Program-made: the position numbers and the translations under genes | Part shown: in pieces, positions 1-7,704 of the stretch | Position numbering within the stretch: the first letter of the stretch is position 1 | How the letters are laid out: each line of letters starts with the position of its first letter | Assembly (NCBI RefSeq): GCF_003265345.1 | Contig: NZ_QFWW01000036.1 | Coordinates: 124,001-188,000, forward strand | DNA length: 64,000 nucleotides | DNA from: Lentzea terrae | GTDB taxonomy: Bacteria > Actinomycetota > Actinomycetes > Mycobacteriales > Pseudonocardiaceae | Direction: 5' to 3' | Notes under the pieces: model-generated | The model's input: only the letters and a program-made list of their open reading frames with translations | Databases searched by the model: none | Told to the model about the DNA's origin: nothing

Positions 1-77
1 AGGTCGGAGGATCGTCGCACGGGGGGTCATCCTGCCATTCGTCTCGCAGCGATTGGGCCCGATCGGGTGATGGGCGA

Positions 78-488
78 TCAAGACCAGCTGTTCATCAGAC
101 TGTTCGCGGCCATCTCCAGGTAGTCCCAGAGCTGCTTGCGGTGGGCCTCGGGAAGCCCGGCCTCGTCGACGGCGATCCGCATGCAGCGCAGCCACGCGTC
201 GCGTTCGATCGGTCCGATCTTGAACGGCGCGTGCCGCATCCGCAGCCTCGGGTGGCCGCGGTTCTCCGAGTACGTGTGGGGGCCGCCCCAGTACTGCATC
301 AGGAACAGCCGCAGGCGCTCCTCCGCAGGTCCGAGGTCCTCTTCCGGGTACAGGGGCAGGAGGACCTCGTCGGCCTTCACCTCTTTGTAGAAGCGCGCGA
401 CGATGCGGTGGAACGTCTCCTCGCCACCGACCTGTTCGAAGAAGCTCACGGGGTTGCCCACCCGACCATCCTGACTCACGCGAGCCAC
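78..488 (-). CDS. glbO: group II truncated haemoglobin (GlbO type)
   Basis: A 136-residue haem protein of the 2/2 globin fold, predicted to bind oxygen in the cytoplasm and in mycobacteria linked to oxygen handling at the membrane. Family signatures are visible: RFYKEV (B10 Tyr), LYPEEDLGPAEERLRLFL, QYWGGPHTYSE, the proximal-histidine block RLRMRHAPFKIG, and DAWLRCM with the G8 Trp. The first 13 residues look unlike the family, so translation may begin at an internal GTG (449 on the minus strand, reading VSFFEQVGG). Neither start has a strong ribosome site. The partner HNH gene 3 kb away reproduces the mycobacterial glbO/HNH neighbourhood, but here two extra genes lie between them. Confidence 0.93.
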   Translation of the reverse strand: MARVSQDGRVGNPVSFFEQVGGEETFHRIVARFYKEVKADEVLLPLYPEEDLGPAEERLRLFLMQYWGGPHTYSENRGHPRLRMRHAPFKIGPIERDAWLRCMRIAVDEAGLPEAHRKQLWDYLEMAANSLMNSWS

Positions 489-548
489 CGCGTGCAGGCC
501 GCCCCGGTGATTGGCCGTCTCGAATGGGTGTTCGACGTCACTCGGCCG

Positions 549-1460
549 TCACTTGGCCGTGAAGCCTGCCTCTTCCAGAGCGGGCATGAGCTGCGCACGG
601 AGGTTGCGCTGGACCGCCCACTGGCGGCCGGGCCGCGTTTTCACGATCACTCGCAGCGTGATGTTGTCCGGTGTGAACTTCTCCACACCGAGCACCTCGG
701 GCTTGGCCGTGATGTCCGTCTTGACCGGCTCCAGCTCGGCCGCCTCGGCGACCTTGCGCTCCAGCACCTTGGTCGCCTCCGCGAGGTTCGCGCCGTAGCT
801 CAGCGGCAGGTCGACGACCGCGACGGCGAAGCCCTGCGACGAGTTGCCGACGCGCAGGATCTCGCCGTTGCGGACGTACCAGACCGTGCCGCCGGTGTCC
901 CGGATCGTCGTGGTGCGCAGCGCGACCGCCTCGACGGTGCCGGTGATCGACGGGCCGAGGTCCACGACGTCGCCCACGCCGTACTGGTCCTCCATCAGCA
1001 TGAACATGCCGGACAGGAAGTCCTTCACCAGGTTCTGGGCGCCGAAACCGATGGCGACGCCCAGGATGCCCGCCGAGGTCAGGATCGGCGTGATGTTGAT
1101 GCCCAGCACGAGCAGGATCTCCAGGAACGCGATTCCGAAGATCAGGATCGTGACGATGGACTTCAGCACCGAGCCGATGGTCTTGGCCCGCTGCTCACGG
1201 CGTTCGGAGATCAGGTTCCCGAGCGCCTGCGGAGCGCGTTCGCGCAACGGCTTGAGCAGGCCCGGCTTCTTGCCTTCCTTGCCGGGCGTGGTGATCCGGT
1301 CGATGACCTTGCGCAGCAGGGCCCTGATCACGAAGGCGGCGATCAGGATCACGACGATCTTGATCGCGCCCGCGAGGATCGTCGGCCCGTACTTGTCCAT
1401 GAAGTTGACCGCCTCGGCGGCCTTGTTCGTGACGTCATCCACAGGACTGGTCTGCAGCAC
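549..1460 (-). CDS. MscS-family mechanosensitive ion channel
   Basis: A 303-residue small-conductance mechanosensitive channel that would release solutes on osmotic downshock. An N-terminal hydrophobic helix (about residues 28-48) is followed by a charged loop, a second helix (about 97-120), then the conserved pore/TM3 block with GILGVAIGFGAQNLVKDFL and GMFMLMEDQYGVGDVV, and the soluble beta/alpha domain. Length is typical of short MscS/YggB proteins. The GTG start at 1460 is preceded by GGAGG about 10 nt upstream. It lies 14 nt downstream of the S9 peptidase gene on the same strand and may be co-transcribed with it. Confidence 0.92.
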   Translation of the reverse strand: MLQTSPVDDVTNKAAEAVNFMDKYGPTILAGAIKIVVILIAAFVIRALLRKVIDRITTPGKEGKKPGLLKPLRERAPQALGNLISERREQRAKTIGSVLKSIVTILIFGIAFLEILLVLGINITPILTSAGILGVAIGFGAQNLVKDFLSGMFMLMEDQYGVGDVVDLGPSITGTVEAVALRTTTIRDTGGTVWYVRNGEILRVGNSSQGFAVAVVDLPLSYGANLAEATKVLERKVAEAAELEPVKTDITAKPEVLGVEKFTPDNITLRVIVKTRPGRQWAVQRNLRAQLMPALEEAGFTAK

Positions 1461-1474
1461 CTGGTCGTGCCCTC

Positions 1475-3571
1475 CTACAACTCCATGCCGGTGGCATTCG
1501 CGAGAAAAGTCAGCTGGTCCACGGCGAGAGCGACCGTCCGGCTGACCGACCTGCCCGCGTGACCGACCTCGGTCTCGCGCCTGATCAGCACGGGGTGCTT
1601 GGTCGGATCACTCGTCGAAGCGTGCTGCAACGCAGCGCACATCTTCCTGGCGTGGTTGGGATCCACGCGGGAGTCCGACTCGAACACCGTGAACAACACG
1701 GAAGGGTACTCAACGTCCGTTACCACTCGGTGATAAGGAGAGTAGGAGAGCAGCCAGCCCAGCTCCTCGGAAACGCTTGCGCTGCCGTATTCGTCGGCCC
1801 ACAACCGTCCGAGCAGGAAGTTCTCGTAGCGCACCATGTCGAGCAGTGGCGCTGAGCACACCACGGCCGCGTAGAGCTCGGGGCGTTGCGTGAGAGCGGC
1901 ACCGACGAGCAGGCCGCCGTTGGAGCCGCCCATGATCGCGAGCTGCTGCGGCGTGGTCCAGCCGTCGCGCACCAGACGTTCGGCGGCGGCGTGGAAGTCG
2001 TCGAACACGTTCTGCTTGTTGGCGCGCATGCCGGCGACGTGCCACTCCTCGCCTTCCTCGTCGCCTCCGCGCAACGACACGTGCACCCACACGCCGCCCG
2101 CTTCGACCCAGGCCAGCGTGGTCGCGCTGTAGCCGGGACCGCGGCCGATCGCGAAGCCGCCGTAGCCGGTGAGCAGCGCGGGACGTGGCAGCTCGGGCTT
2201 CTGTTCGCCGCTGACGACGAACATGCGGACCGTCGTGCCGTCCTTGGACGTGTACGCGATCTGCTGCGTCGTCACGGTCGGCAGCTCGACGCGTCCGGGC
2301 GCCGCTTCGTGCAGCACCGTCTCGCCGGTCGACGTGGAGAAGCGGAACACCGACTGCGGCGTCACGAAGTCCGTCCACCCGAACCACACCGTGTCCTGGT
2401 CGTGGTCGGTCGCCGTGTCCACGACGGACATGCCGTGCAACGAACCCGTGCCGGGCAGCGGGATCTCCTGCTTGTGCGCGCCCGATTCCGCGTCGTGCAG
2501 GTGCAGCTCGGACACCGCGTGCCGGGTGCGCAGGACGACCAGGTCGCCGTTCAGCCAGCGCACGCCGTCGAGCACCGAGTCCGGCTCCTCGCCGATGAGC
2601 TCGGTCCACTCGGTGGGGTTCGCGGGATCGGCGACGCACAGACGCTGCCGGGGCGCGTTGTGGTTGGTGTGCAGGTACAGCCTGCCGTCGGGGGCGACCG
2701 ACGCCGAGCACTGCACGCCGGCCTCGGTCAGGATCACCGGCTTGAGCTCGCCGTCACCGTGCAGGTCCGCGATCCACACGGAATCGTGCTTCATCGTGCT
2801 GGGCGCGCCGCTCACGACCAGCCAGCGGCCGTCGTGCGAGACGTTCAGCGTGTAGTAGAAGGTGTGCGCCTGGCCGTCGCCGTGCACGTTGAGGTCCGTG
2901 TCCGGGTTCGTGCCCACGCGGTGGCGCCACACGCGGCGGTGGAACAGCTTCTCGTCCTCGGGCAGCAGCGCCGGGTCGAGCTGGCGCACGTAGTAGAACT
3001 CCTCGCCGCCGGGCAGCCAGCCGATGGCGGAGTAGCGGCACCGGTCGATCGGACCCTCGATGAGCTCGCCGGAGTCGACGTCGATGACGTGCAGCAGCGA
3101 GTGCTCGTTGCCGCCGATCGACACCTGGTAGGCGAGGCGCCGGCCTTCGAGGCTCGGGGACCAGCCGTCCAGCGTGGTCCTGCCGGACGGGTCGAGCGCG
3201 CTGACGTCGAGCAGCACGCGCTCGGTGCCGTCGACCTCGCGCACCATGACGACCGGGTGGTCCTGCTCCGGGCCGCGGCGGGTGAAGAACGCCCTGCCCG
3301 CGCGCCAGGACGGTGTGGACACCGACCCCGTGCGCATCAGGTCCTTCAGCCTGCCGCTGAGGCGTTCGCGACCGGGCATCGCGTCCAACCAGGAGCGTGC
3401 GAGCACGTCCTGGGCCTGCGACCACTCCTCGGTGCGCGGGTCGCTCGTGTCCTCGAGCCAGCGGTACGGGTCGGCGACGTCACGACCGTGAATCTGCTCG
3501 ACGAGGTTTAGCCGCTCGGCGACCGGGTAGGAGATCGTCGCAGGCAGTGGTGTGGAAGGAGCCTCAGTCAC
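1475..3571 (-). CDS. S9 family prolyl oligopeptidase
   Basis: A 698-residue serine peptidase of the prolyl oligopeptidase family, cytosolic since no signal peptide is seen. It begins with the POP entry motif DPYRWLED (about residues 33-41), continues as a seven-bladed propeller of WD-like strands, and ends in an alpha/beta hydrolase domain. The nucleophile lies in GGSNGGLL (about residue 550), the acid in ESDSRVDPNHARKM and the histidine in EVGHAG, so the triad is intact. The GTG start has a TACTCT minus-10-like hexamer 7 nt upstream, consistent with a leaderless transcript. The family cleaves after proline in short peptides. Some members mature peptide natural products, which is of note because a repetitive small protein is encoded 0.8 kb away, though housekeeping peptide turnover is the simpler reading. 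Confidence 0.93.
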   Translation of the reverse strand: MTEAPSTPLPATISYPVAERLNLVEQIHGRDVADPYRWLEDTSDPRTEEWSQAQDVLARSWLDAMPGRERLSGRLKDLMRTGSVSTPSWRAGRAFFTRRGPEQDHPVVMVREVDGTERVLLDVSALDPSGRTTLDGWSPSLEGRRLAYQVSIGGNEHSLLHVIDVDSGELIEGPIDRCRYSAIGWLPGGEEFYYVRQLDPALLPEDEKLFHRRVWRHRVGTNPDTDLNVHGDGQAHTFYYTLNVSHDGRWLVVSGAPSTMKHDSVWIADLHGDGELKPVILTEAGVQCSASVAPDGRLYLHTNHNAPRQRLCVADPANPTEWTELIGEEPDSVLDGVRWLNGDLVVLRTRHAVSELHLHDAESGAHKQEIPLPGTGSLHGMSVVDTATDHDQDTVWFGWTDFVTPQSVFRFSTSTGETVLHEAAPGRVELPTVTTQQIAYTSKDGTTVRMFVVSGEQKPELPRPALLTGYGGFAIGRGPGYSATTLAWVEAGGVWVHVSLRGGDEEGEEWHVAGMRANKQNVFDDFHAAAERLVRDGWTTPQQLAIMGGSNGGLLVGAALTQRPELYAAVVCSAPLLDMVRYENFLLGRLWADEYGSASVSEELGWLLSYSPYHRVVTDVEYPSVLFTVFESDSRVDPNHARKMCAALQHASTSDPTKHPVLIRRETEVGHAGRSVSRTVALAVDQLTFLANATGMEL

Positions 3572-3722
3572 CTTGTCAAGAGTAGCGGGCGATGAAAACC
3601 ACTTCCGTTAGGGAGCTGGTTTACCCCAGGTTTGATCACACATCCATGACGCGTCACTTATCACACGTGATTTTTTGCTGGTAAGTGTGGTCTCCTATGG
3701 CTGAACCGGTGGAGGTGGTCGC

Positions 3723-4391
3723 GTGCCAGACCGACAACCGACCCCTATCGGCGCCTCGCTACCAGGCGAGACGGCGCCGACGGTCCCCCCATGCCGAAAA
3801 CAGGCCGAGTTGCGGGCAGTGCCCGATGGGGATCGAGATGGGGGAGGTTCCGGTCCGACGCCGGCGGTTTTCCCCTGGGGAAGACGCAAAGTCCTGCTGC
3901 TGAACGCCACGTTCGAGCCGCTCACGGCCCTGTCGCTGCGCCGGGCGGTCGTGCTGGTGGTGTGCGGCAAAGCCGAAGTCGTGCACGGAGACGCTTCCGG
4001 GCTGGTGCTGCACTCGTCGAAGTCCGAGGTGCTCGTGCCGTCCGTGATCCGGCTGAGCACCTATGTTCGCGTGCCTTATCGCGGTCGCGTGCCGATGACC
4101 CGTGCCGGGCTCATGCACCGCGACCGTTATCGCTGCGCCTACTGCGGCGGGCGGGCCGAGACGATCGACCACGTCGTGCCGCGCTCACGTGGCGGACCTC
4201 ACACCTGGACCAACTGCGTCGCGTGCTGCGCGAAGTGCAACCACCGCAAGGCGGACAAGCTGTTGTCCGAGCTGGGGTGGCGGCTGCGCGTCGTGCCCGC
4301 GGCGCCGCGTGGCCCGCACTGGCGGTTGCTCGCCGGGGTGGCCGAGGCTGATCCGCAGTGGTTGCCGTACCTGGGTGAACCGGCGGCCTGA
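3723..4391 (+). CDS. HNH endonuclease
   Basis: A 222-residue HNH nuclease of the actinobacterial family found beside glbO and DUF5130 genes (Rv2469c type). The C-terminal half carries CAYCGGRAETIDHVVPRS and CCAKCNHRKADK, giving two zinc-binding CxxC pairs and the HNH catalytic histidines. The middle part (LNATFEPLTALSLRRAVVLV) is the conserved N-terminal half of the family. The first roughly 55 residues are a low-complexity Pro/Gly/Arg extension not usual in the family. The GTG start is nevertheless well supported by GGAGGT at 3711-3716, 6 nt upstream. It converges on the DSVRIT-repeat gene with 15 nt between stops. The DNA substrate is unknown. Confidence 0.92.
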   Translation: MPDRQPTPIGASLPGETAPTVPPCRKQAELRAVPDGDRDGGGSGPTPAVFPWGRRKVLLLNATFEPLTALSLRRAVVLVVCGKAEVVHGDASGLVLHSSKSEVLVPSVIRLSTYVRVPYRGRVPMTRAGLMHRDRYRCAYCGGRAETIDHVVPRSRGGPHTWTNCVACCAKCNHRKADKLLSELGWRLRVVPAAPRGPHWRLLAGVAEADPQWLPYLGEPAA

Positions 4392-4406
4392 TCTTTCTGG
4401 CAGAGG

Positions 4407-4895
4407 TCAGGCCGCGAGGGAGAAGTCGTTCTGGCGGGCCGTGATGCGGACGCTGTCGTCGTGTGCCGTGATGCGCACCGAGTCGTCGTGCGCGGTGATG
4501 CGCACGGAGTCGTCCATCGTGATGCGGACCGAGTCGTCGTGAGCCGTGATGCGGACCGAGTCGTCGTGAGCCGTGATCCGGACCGAGTCCTCACGGGCAG
4601 TGATCCTGACGGAATCCTGCTGGGCGGTGATGCGGACGGAGTCCTCACGGGCAGTGATGCGCACCGAGTCGGACATGGTGATCCTGACCGAATCGCTCGC
4701 AGTGATGCGAACCGAGTCTGCCATCGTGATGCGCACCGAGTCCGAGGCAGTGATGCGCACCGAATCGGCCGCAGTGATCCGAACGGAGTCACTCGCCGTG
4801 ATGCGAACGGAGTCACTTGCCGTGATACGCACTGAATCGTCCTTGTAGCTCGGAAGAGTGATGGACAGGGCCTGGGGGCGGGTCATGTTCAACAT
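4407..4895 (-). CDS. DSVRIT-repeat protein, 16 tandem copies, function unknown
   Basis: I do not recognise this family. The 162-residue protein has a 19-residue N-terminus (MLNMTRPQALSITLPSYKD), then 16 tandem units of 8 or 9 residues that each begin DSVRIT (residues 20-155), and a short tail NDFSLAA. The residue after the hexapeptide is always Ala or Met and the next one or two vary: S, A, RE, QQ, HD, D or RQ. The ATG start is fixed by GGAGG 7 nt upstream. There is no signal peptide, Cys or long hydrophobic segment. Alternating V, I and A on one face with R and T on the other suggests short beta-strands joined by DS/HD turns. A multi-core peptide precursor, an amyloid-like or beta-solenoid polymer, or a repetitive scaffold all fit. 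It diverges from an MFS exporter gene. Confidence 0.85.
   Translation of the reverse strand: MLNMTRPQALSITLPSYKDDSVRITASDSVRITASDSVRITAADSVRITASDSVRITMADSVRITASDSVRITMSDSVRITAREDSVRITAQQDSVRITAREDSVRITAHDDSVRITAHDDSVRITMDDSVRITAHDDSVRITAHDDSVRITARQNDFSLAA
4431..4838 (-). repeat. coding tandem repeat array, 16 units of 24 or 27 bp
   Basis: Sixteen tandem units encode DSVRIT plus two or three linker residues. Units 1-7 and 13 are 24 bp, and units 8-12 and 14-16 are 27 bp. The DNA copies are not identical: Ser is TCG, TCC, TCA or AGC; Val is GTG, GTC or GTT; Arg is CGC, CGG, CGT or AGG; Thr is ACG, ACC or ACT; Asp is GAC or GAT. Ile is ATC throughout. The invariant peptide over divergent codons means the array is old and selected as protein, not a recent slippage product. 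Confidence 0.95.
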
Positions 4896-5102
4896 TTTGT
4901 GTCCTCCAGGACGCTCGGGGCGGCTGCGCAAGAGCCGTATAGGTGAAAAGCTAAGAGGTGGGTGTTCCGGGAACAAGACCCCAAACCGGCACCCGTTCGC
5001 ATCCGACCGGGTGAGGCCTGACCGGGTGTAACCGCTGCGCCGCACGAGAGCACTCATTGCCTCTACTGGCCGGTATGGACACGCTCTGTAGCGTTCAAAC
5101 TG
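4896..5102. promoter_or_regulatory. divergent intergenic region between repeat gene and MFS gene
   Basis: This 207-bp spacer separates two divergently transcribed genes. On the minus side the repeat gene has a strong GGAGG ribosome site. On the plus side a TAGCGT minus-10-like hexamer (5089-5094) lies 8 nt before the GTG of the transporter, consistent with leaderless initiation. I see no clear palindromic operator and no further gene. Confidence 0.45.
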
Positions 5103-6305
5103 GTGGAACGTGACGTGCGTCATACGCTTGGAAGCGTGCGCGGAGGCGGTTTTCGGGCACTCACCGCCGCGTGGGCGGTGTCGCTCGTCGGTGACGGCGT
5201 GCGCATCGTCGCGTTGCCGTTGTTCACCGCCGCGAACACTCGCAGTCCGCTCGCGGTGTCCGCTGTGGCCGTCGCGACAACTCTGCCGTGGTTGGTCGTC
5301 GCGCTGCCCGCCGGCGCGCTGGTGGACCGGTGGAGACCGAGAACCGTTGTCGTGGTGGCACATTGGCTGCGCGCCGGGGTGACCGGAGTGCTCGCGCTGG
5401 CGGTCCACACCGGACACGCGACGGTCGTCGTCTTGTGCGCCACGGCTTTTGTACTGACCTCTGTCGAGACGTTCGCGGACTCGGCGGCGCAGGTGCTGCT
5501 GGTCGAGCTGGCCGGCCAGGACGAGCTGGAGGCGGCGAACAGCAGGTTCGTCGCGGTCGAGACGGTCGGCATGGACCTCGCCGGTCCGCTGGCCGCCGCG
5601 GTGCTGTTCTGGTGGGCTCCGGCGGCCTGTTTCGCGCTGGACGCGGCCTCGTTCGTGATCGCCGCGATGCTGGTGTTCCGCGTGCCAGACGTGGCTCCCG
5701 AACGTTCTCGAGGCGATCTTCGTCGGCAACTGGTGGAGGGCGCGCGGCTCGTCGTGCGGACCCCTGGCCTGCGGTCACTGGTAGTTGCCGTCGCAATCAC
5801 AGCTGTCTGTGCGGCCGCGGTCAACGCCATGCTGGCGCTCTACTCCATCCAGGTGCTCGGCCTCGCCGAACCGGTGGTTCCCGGTCTGGTCGTGTGCATG
5901 GCGGCCGGCGCTCTGCTAGGTGCCTGGCTGTCCCCTCGGCTCGCGGCGCGCTGGGGTGCCGGCCGGGTGATGGTCGGGTTCCTGGCGTTGCTGGGCGCGG
6001 CGTTCGCGTTGTTCGGTCTGGTGCCCTGGCTGGTGGTGGCCGTGACCGCGTGCGTGCTGTTCGGCGTGGCGTCCGCCGGGTGGAACGTGCTGTCCGCGAC
6101 CCGCCGCCAACGCCTCACGCCCGGCTCGATGATGGGCCGCGTGACAAGCGCTTACCGAGTGCTCGCGTGGGGTCTGTCGCCGCTGGGTGCGGGCCTCGCC
6201 GGACCGCTGGCGGCGGTGGCGTCACTGGGGGCCGTCTACGTCGTGGCGGGCACGATCGTGGGATTGACCGCGATCACGCTGGCCCGGCCGCTCACGCGCG
6301 GCTGA
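5103..6305 (+). CDS. MFS transporter
   Basis: A 400-residue major facilitator with about 12 hydrophobic segments and no soluble domain. It belongs to the broad actinobacterial exporter-type group. The A-loop between TM2 and TM3 reads PAGALVDRWRPRTVV, a variant of the GxLxDRxGRR/K motif. The central cytoplasmic loop (about residues 195-215) contains DVAPERSRGDLRRQL. The second half starts near residue 220. GTG at 5103 may be used without a leader, and an internal GTG 33 nt downstream (VRGGGFRALTAAW) is an alternative. The substrate cannot be predicted. Divergent placement from the DSVRIT-repeat gene raises the possibility of export of, or self-protection from, its product, but there is no direct evidence. 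Confidence 0.9.
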   Translation: MERDVRHTLGSVRGGGFRALTAAWAVSLVGDGVRIVALPLFTAANTRSPLAVSAVAVATTLPWLVVALPAGALVDRWRPRTVVVVAHWLRAGVTGVLALAVHTGHATVVVLCATAFVLTSVETFADSAAQVLLVELAGQDELEAANSRFVAVETVGMDLAGPLAAAVLFWWAPAACFALDAASFVIAAMLVFRVPDVAPERSRGDLRRQLVEGARLVVRTPGLRSLVVAVAITAVCAAAVNAMLALYSIQVLGLAEPVVPGLVVCMAAGALLGAWLSPRLAARWGAGRVMVGFLALLGAAFALFGLVPWLVVAVTACVLFGVASAGWNVLSATRRQRLTPGSMMGRVTSAYRVLAWGLSPLGAGLAGPLAAVASLGAVYVVAGTIVGLTAITLARPLTRG

Positions 6306-6325
6306 GTTCGGCTACCGTACCCGCC

Positions 6326-6571
6326 GTGACCATCGTGGAGACCGTCCTCGTCTTCGCGCTGATCCCGCTGGCTCTGTACGGCGTGATCGCGCTGCTGACG
6401 GTGAGGCCAAAGGCCACCCGGATTCCCCGGTACCGGCCCGGCCAGGAGTGGGGCTACGCCCCGGTGTGGTGGAGCGCGAACCCGGCCGGGTTGAGCTCGG
6501 ACCACCACAGCACCGCCGAGCCCGCTGCTACGGGTTCGACTGCCAAGGGAGGCGCCCGTGGCAACTGGTAA
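6326..6571 (+). CDS. small single-pass membrane protein (Rv2468A-like position)
   Basis: An 81-residue protein starting at GTG: one N-terminal transmembrane helix (about residues 4-25, VETVLVFALIPLALYGVIAL), then a basic patch and a soluble tail with RYRPGQEWGYAPVWWSANP. It overlaps the next gene by 14 nt, so the two are translationally coupled. Mycobacteria carry a small membrane gene at the equivalent place next to the DUF5130 gene. Its function is unknown. Confidence 0.8.
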   Translation: MTIVETVLVFALIPLALYGVIALLTVRPKATRIPRYRPGQEWGYAPVWWSANPAGLSSDHHSTAEPAATGSTAKGGARGNW

Positions 6572-7037
6572 GGCGATCGAGACCGTCGACCCGTCGACGC
6601 TGCCCGTCGGCGCAGTCGTGACGAACAGCGGCCGTGTCTCCGCTGCGAAGATGTACGAGCCGCACGCGCCGGAGCTGCCGTTCACGCCGGCCCAGCTCGC
6701 GCAGCTGGACGAGGCGGTGACGCTCTCCAGCCGCACGACGGGCCTCGACTTCAGCGTGTACCTGGGCGAGCTGGGCTCTGCTTCGCGTGAGCGCGCCGAG
6801 GAGCTGCACGCCTCCACCGACCGTCCGTCGCACCACGTCCTGCTGGCCGTGTCGCCGGGCGAGCGCGTCGTCGAGATCGTGACGGGCGAGGAGTCGCACC
6901 GCCGCGTCGCCGACCGCGGTGCCAAGCTCGCCGTGATGAGCATGGTGGCGTCCTTCAAGGAGGGCGACCTCGCGGGCGGCCTCCTGTCGGGCCTGCGCAT
7001 GCTGACCGACCAGGCCGGCAACGCACCGCGTTCCTGA
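6558..7037 (+). CDS. DUF5130 family protein (TPM-domain-like)
   Basis: A 159-residue protein of the actinobacterial DUF5130 family (Rv2468c type), whose fold resembles TPM domains. Recognisable stretches are LDEAVTLSSRTTGLDFSVYL, HHVLLAVSPGERVVEIVTG and SHRRVADRGAKLAVMSM. There is no signal peptide or TM segment. The GTG start lies inside the end of the preceding small membrane gene and is served by GGGAGG at 6547-6552. The pairing suggests the membrane helix protein and this domain act together, possibly at the inner face of the membrane. The biochemical role is unknown. Confidence 0.88.
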   Translation: MATGKAIETVDPSTLPVGAVVTNSGRVSAAKMYEPHAPELPFTPAQLAQLDEAVTLSSRTTGLDFSVYLGELGSASRERAEELHASTDRPSHHVLLAVSPGERVVEIVTGEESHRRVADRGAKLAVMSMVASFKEGDLAGGLLSGLRMLTDQAGNAPRS

Positions 7038-7051
7038 CTCAGGTTGTCGAC

Positions 7052-7079
7052 AGGCCCCCGGTTTACTCGCCGGGGGCCT
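7052..7079. terminator. bidirectional hairpin terminator
   Basis: A perfect 10-bp stem AGGCCCCCGG / CCGGGGGCCT with an 8-nt loop lies between the convergent DUF5130 and GNAT genes. The right arm also encodes the last codons of the GNAT gene, whose TAA stop sits in the loop. Confidence 0.75.
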
Positions 7080-7704
7080 TCGCGTTTCGCGCCACGACGA
7101 GGTCGGAGATCTTCTCCCAGCCGAGCTTGCCGTAGAGGTGCACGCCGTCGGTCGAGGAGAACAGCAACCCGGTCTTGGCGCCGTCCCGCACCGCTTCGCG
7201 CACCAGCGTTCCCATCACGACGCTGCCGAGCCCACGCCGCCGGTGCGCGTCGTCGGTCCAGATGCGGTGCGCCACAGCGTCTTCGCCGACGACGGCCATC
7301 AGCCCGCTCGCCGCTTCCTCGCCGTCCTTCAGCACCTGCACCCCGATGACCGGATTCCGCCGCACCTCCACGACATAGCCCGCGGGCACGTCGAACGCCG
7401 GATGCTCGGTGAGCGCACACCGCATGAACGTCTCGTCCGGCCTGGCCACGATCATCCCGGCCGCCTCGATCTCCGCGGTCACTTTCGCCGGAGCGTGCGT
7501 CAACACGCTGAGCCAGTTCGGTTCCGCGCCGGCGGCGACGATTCCGGCGACCTCGGTGACGTCGGCCTCGTCGGTGATGATCCACTCGTGCACGCGATGC
7601 GGCCGGTTCACGTGGACGACCAGGTGGCCGTCTCGACGCTCGGACGTCAGCCCGTCGGCCGCGATCCAGCCGCGGTGCCAGCGCTCCGCCAGTTCACCGA
7701 TCAT
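7063..7704 (-). CDS. GNAT family N-acetyltransferase
   Basis: A 213-residue acetyltransferase. The C-terminal half holds the acetyl-CoA-binding motif A (DDAHRRRGLGSVVMGTLVREAV, within residues about 145-165), followed by GLLFSSTDGVHLYGKLGWEKISD, the typical GNAT ending. The N-terminal half is a divergent GNAT-like region. The ATG start overlaps the stop of the upstream barstar-GNAT gene by 4 nt (ATGA), so they form an operon. It aligns end to end with the last roughly 207 residues of that neighbour, so the two arose by tandem duplication. The acetyl acceptor is unknown. Confidence 0.9.
   Translation of the reverse strand: MIGELAERWHRGWIAADGLTSERRDGHLVVHVNRPHRVHEWIITDEADVTEVAGIVAAGAEPNWLSVLTHAPAKVTAEIEAAGMIVARPDETFMRCALTEHPAFDVPAGYVVEVRRNPVIGVQVLKDGEEAASGLMAVVGEDAVAHRIWTDDAHRRRGLGSVVMGTLVREAVRDGAKTGLLFSSTDGVHLYGKLGWEKISDLVVARNAKAPGE

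Noticed and set aside
1886..3511. 541-codon plus-strand frame opposite the S9 peptidase
   Set aside because: Antisense shadow of a GC-rich gene. The minus-strand protein carries a complete catalytic triad and family motifs.
4431..4838. CRISPR-like array (regular 24-27 bp units)
   Set aside because: Units are contiguous with no unique spacers, differ by synonymous changes and code for protein.
4461..4848. Plus-strand open frames across the repeat array with their own periodic peptides
   Set aside because: Periodic DNA stays open in several frames. Only the minus-strand frame keeps an invariant peptide with synonymous codon variation and has a ribosome site.
4407..4895. Graspetide or lanthipeptide precursor assignment
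   Set aside because: The D/S/T content and repeated core invite it, but no ATP-grasp ligase, LanM-type, radical SAM or YcaO gene is in the window. Kept only as an open possibility.
4407..5729. A long minus-strand frame of 440 codons containing the DSVRIT repeats at its end
   Set aside because: The upstream part is antisense to the MFS gene and has low-complexity Arg/Gly/Pro content. The GGAGG-served ATG at 4895 defines the real start.
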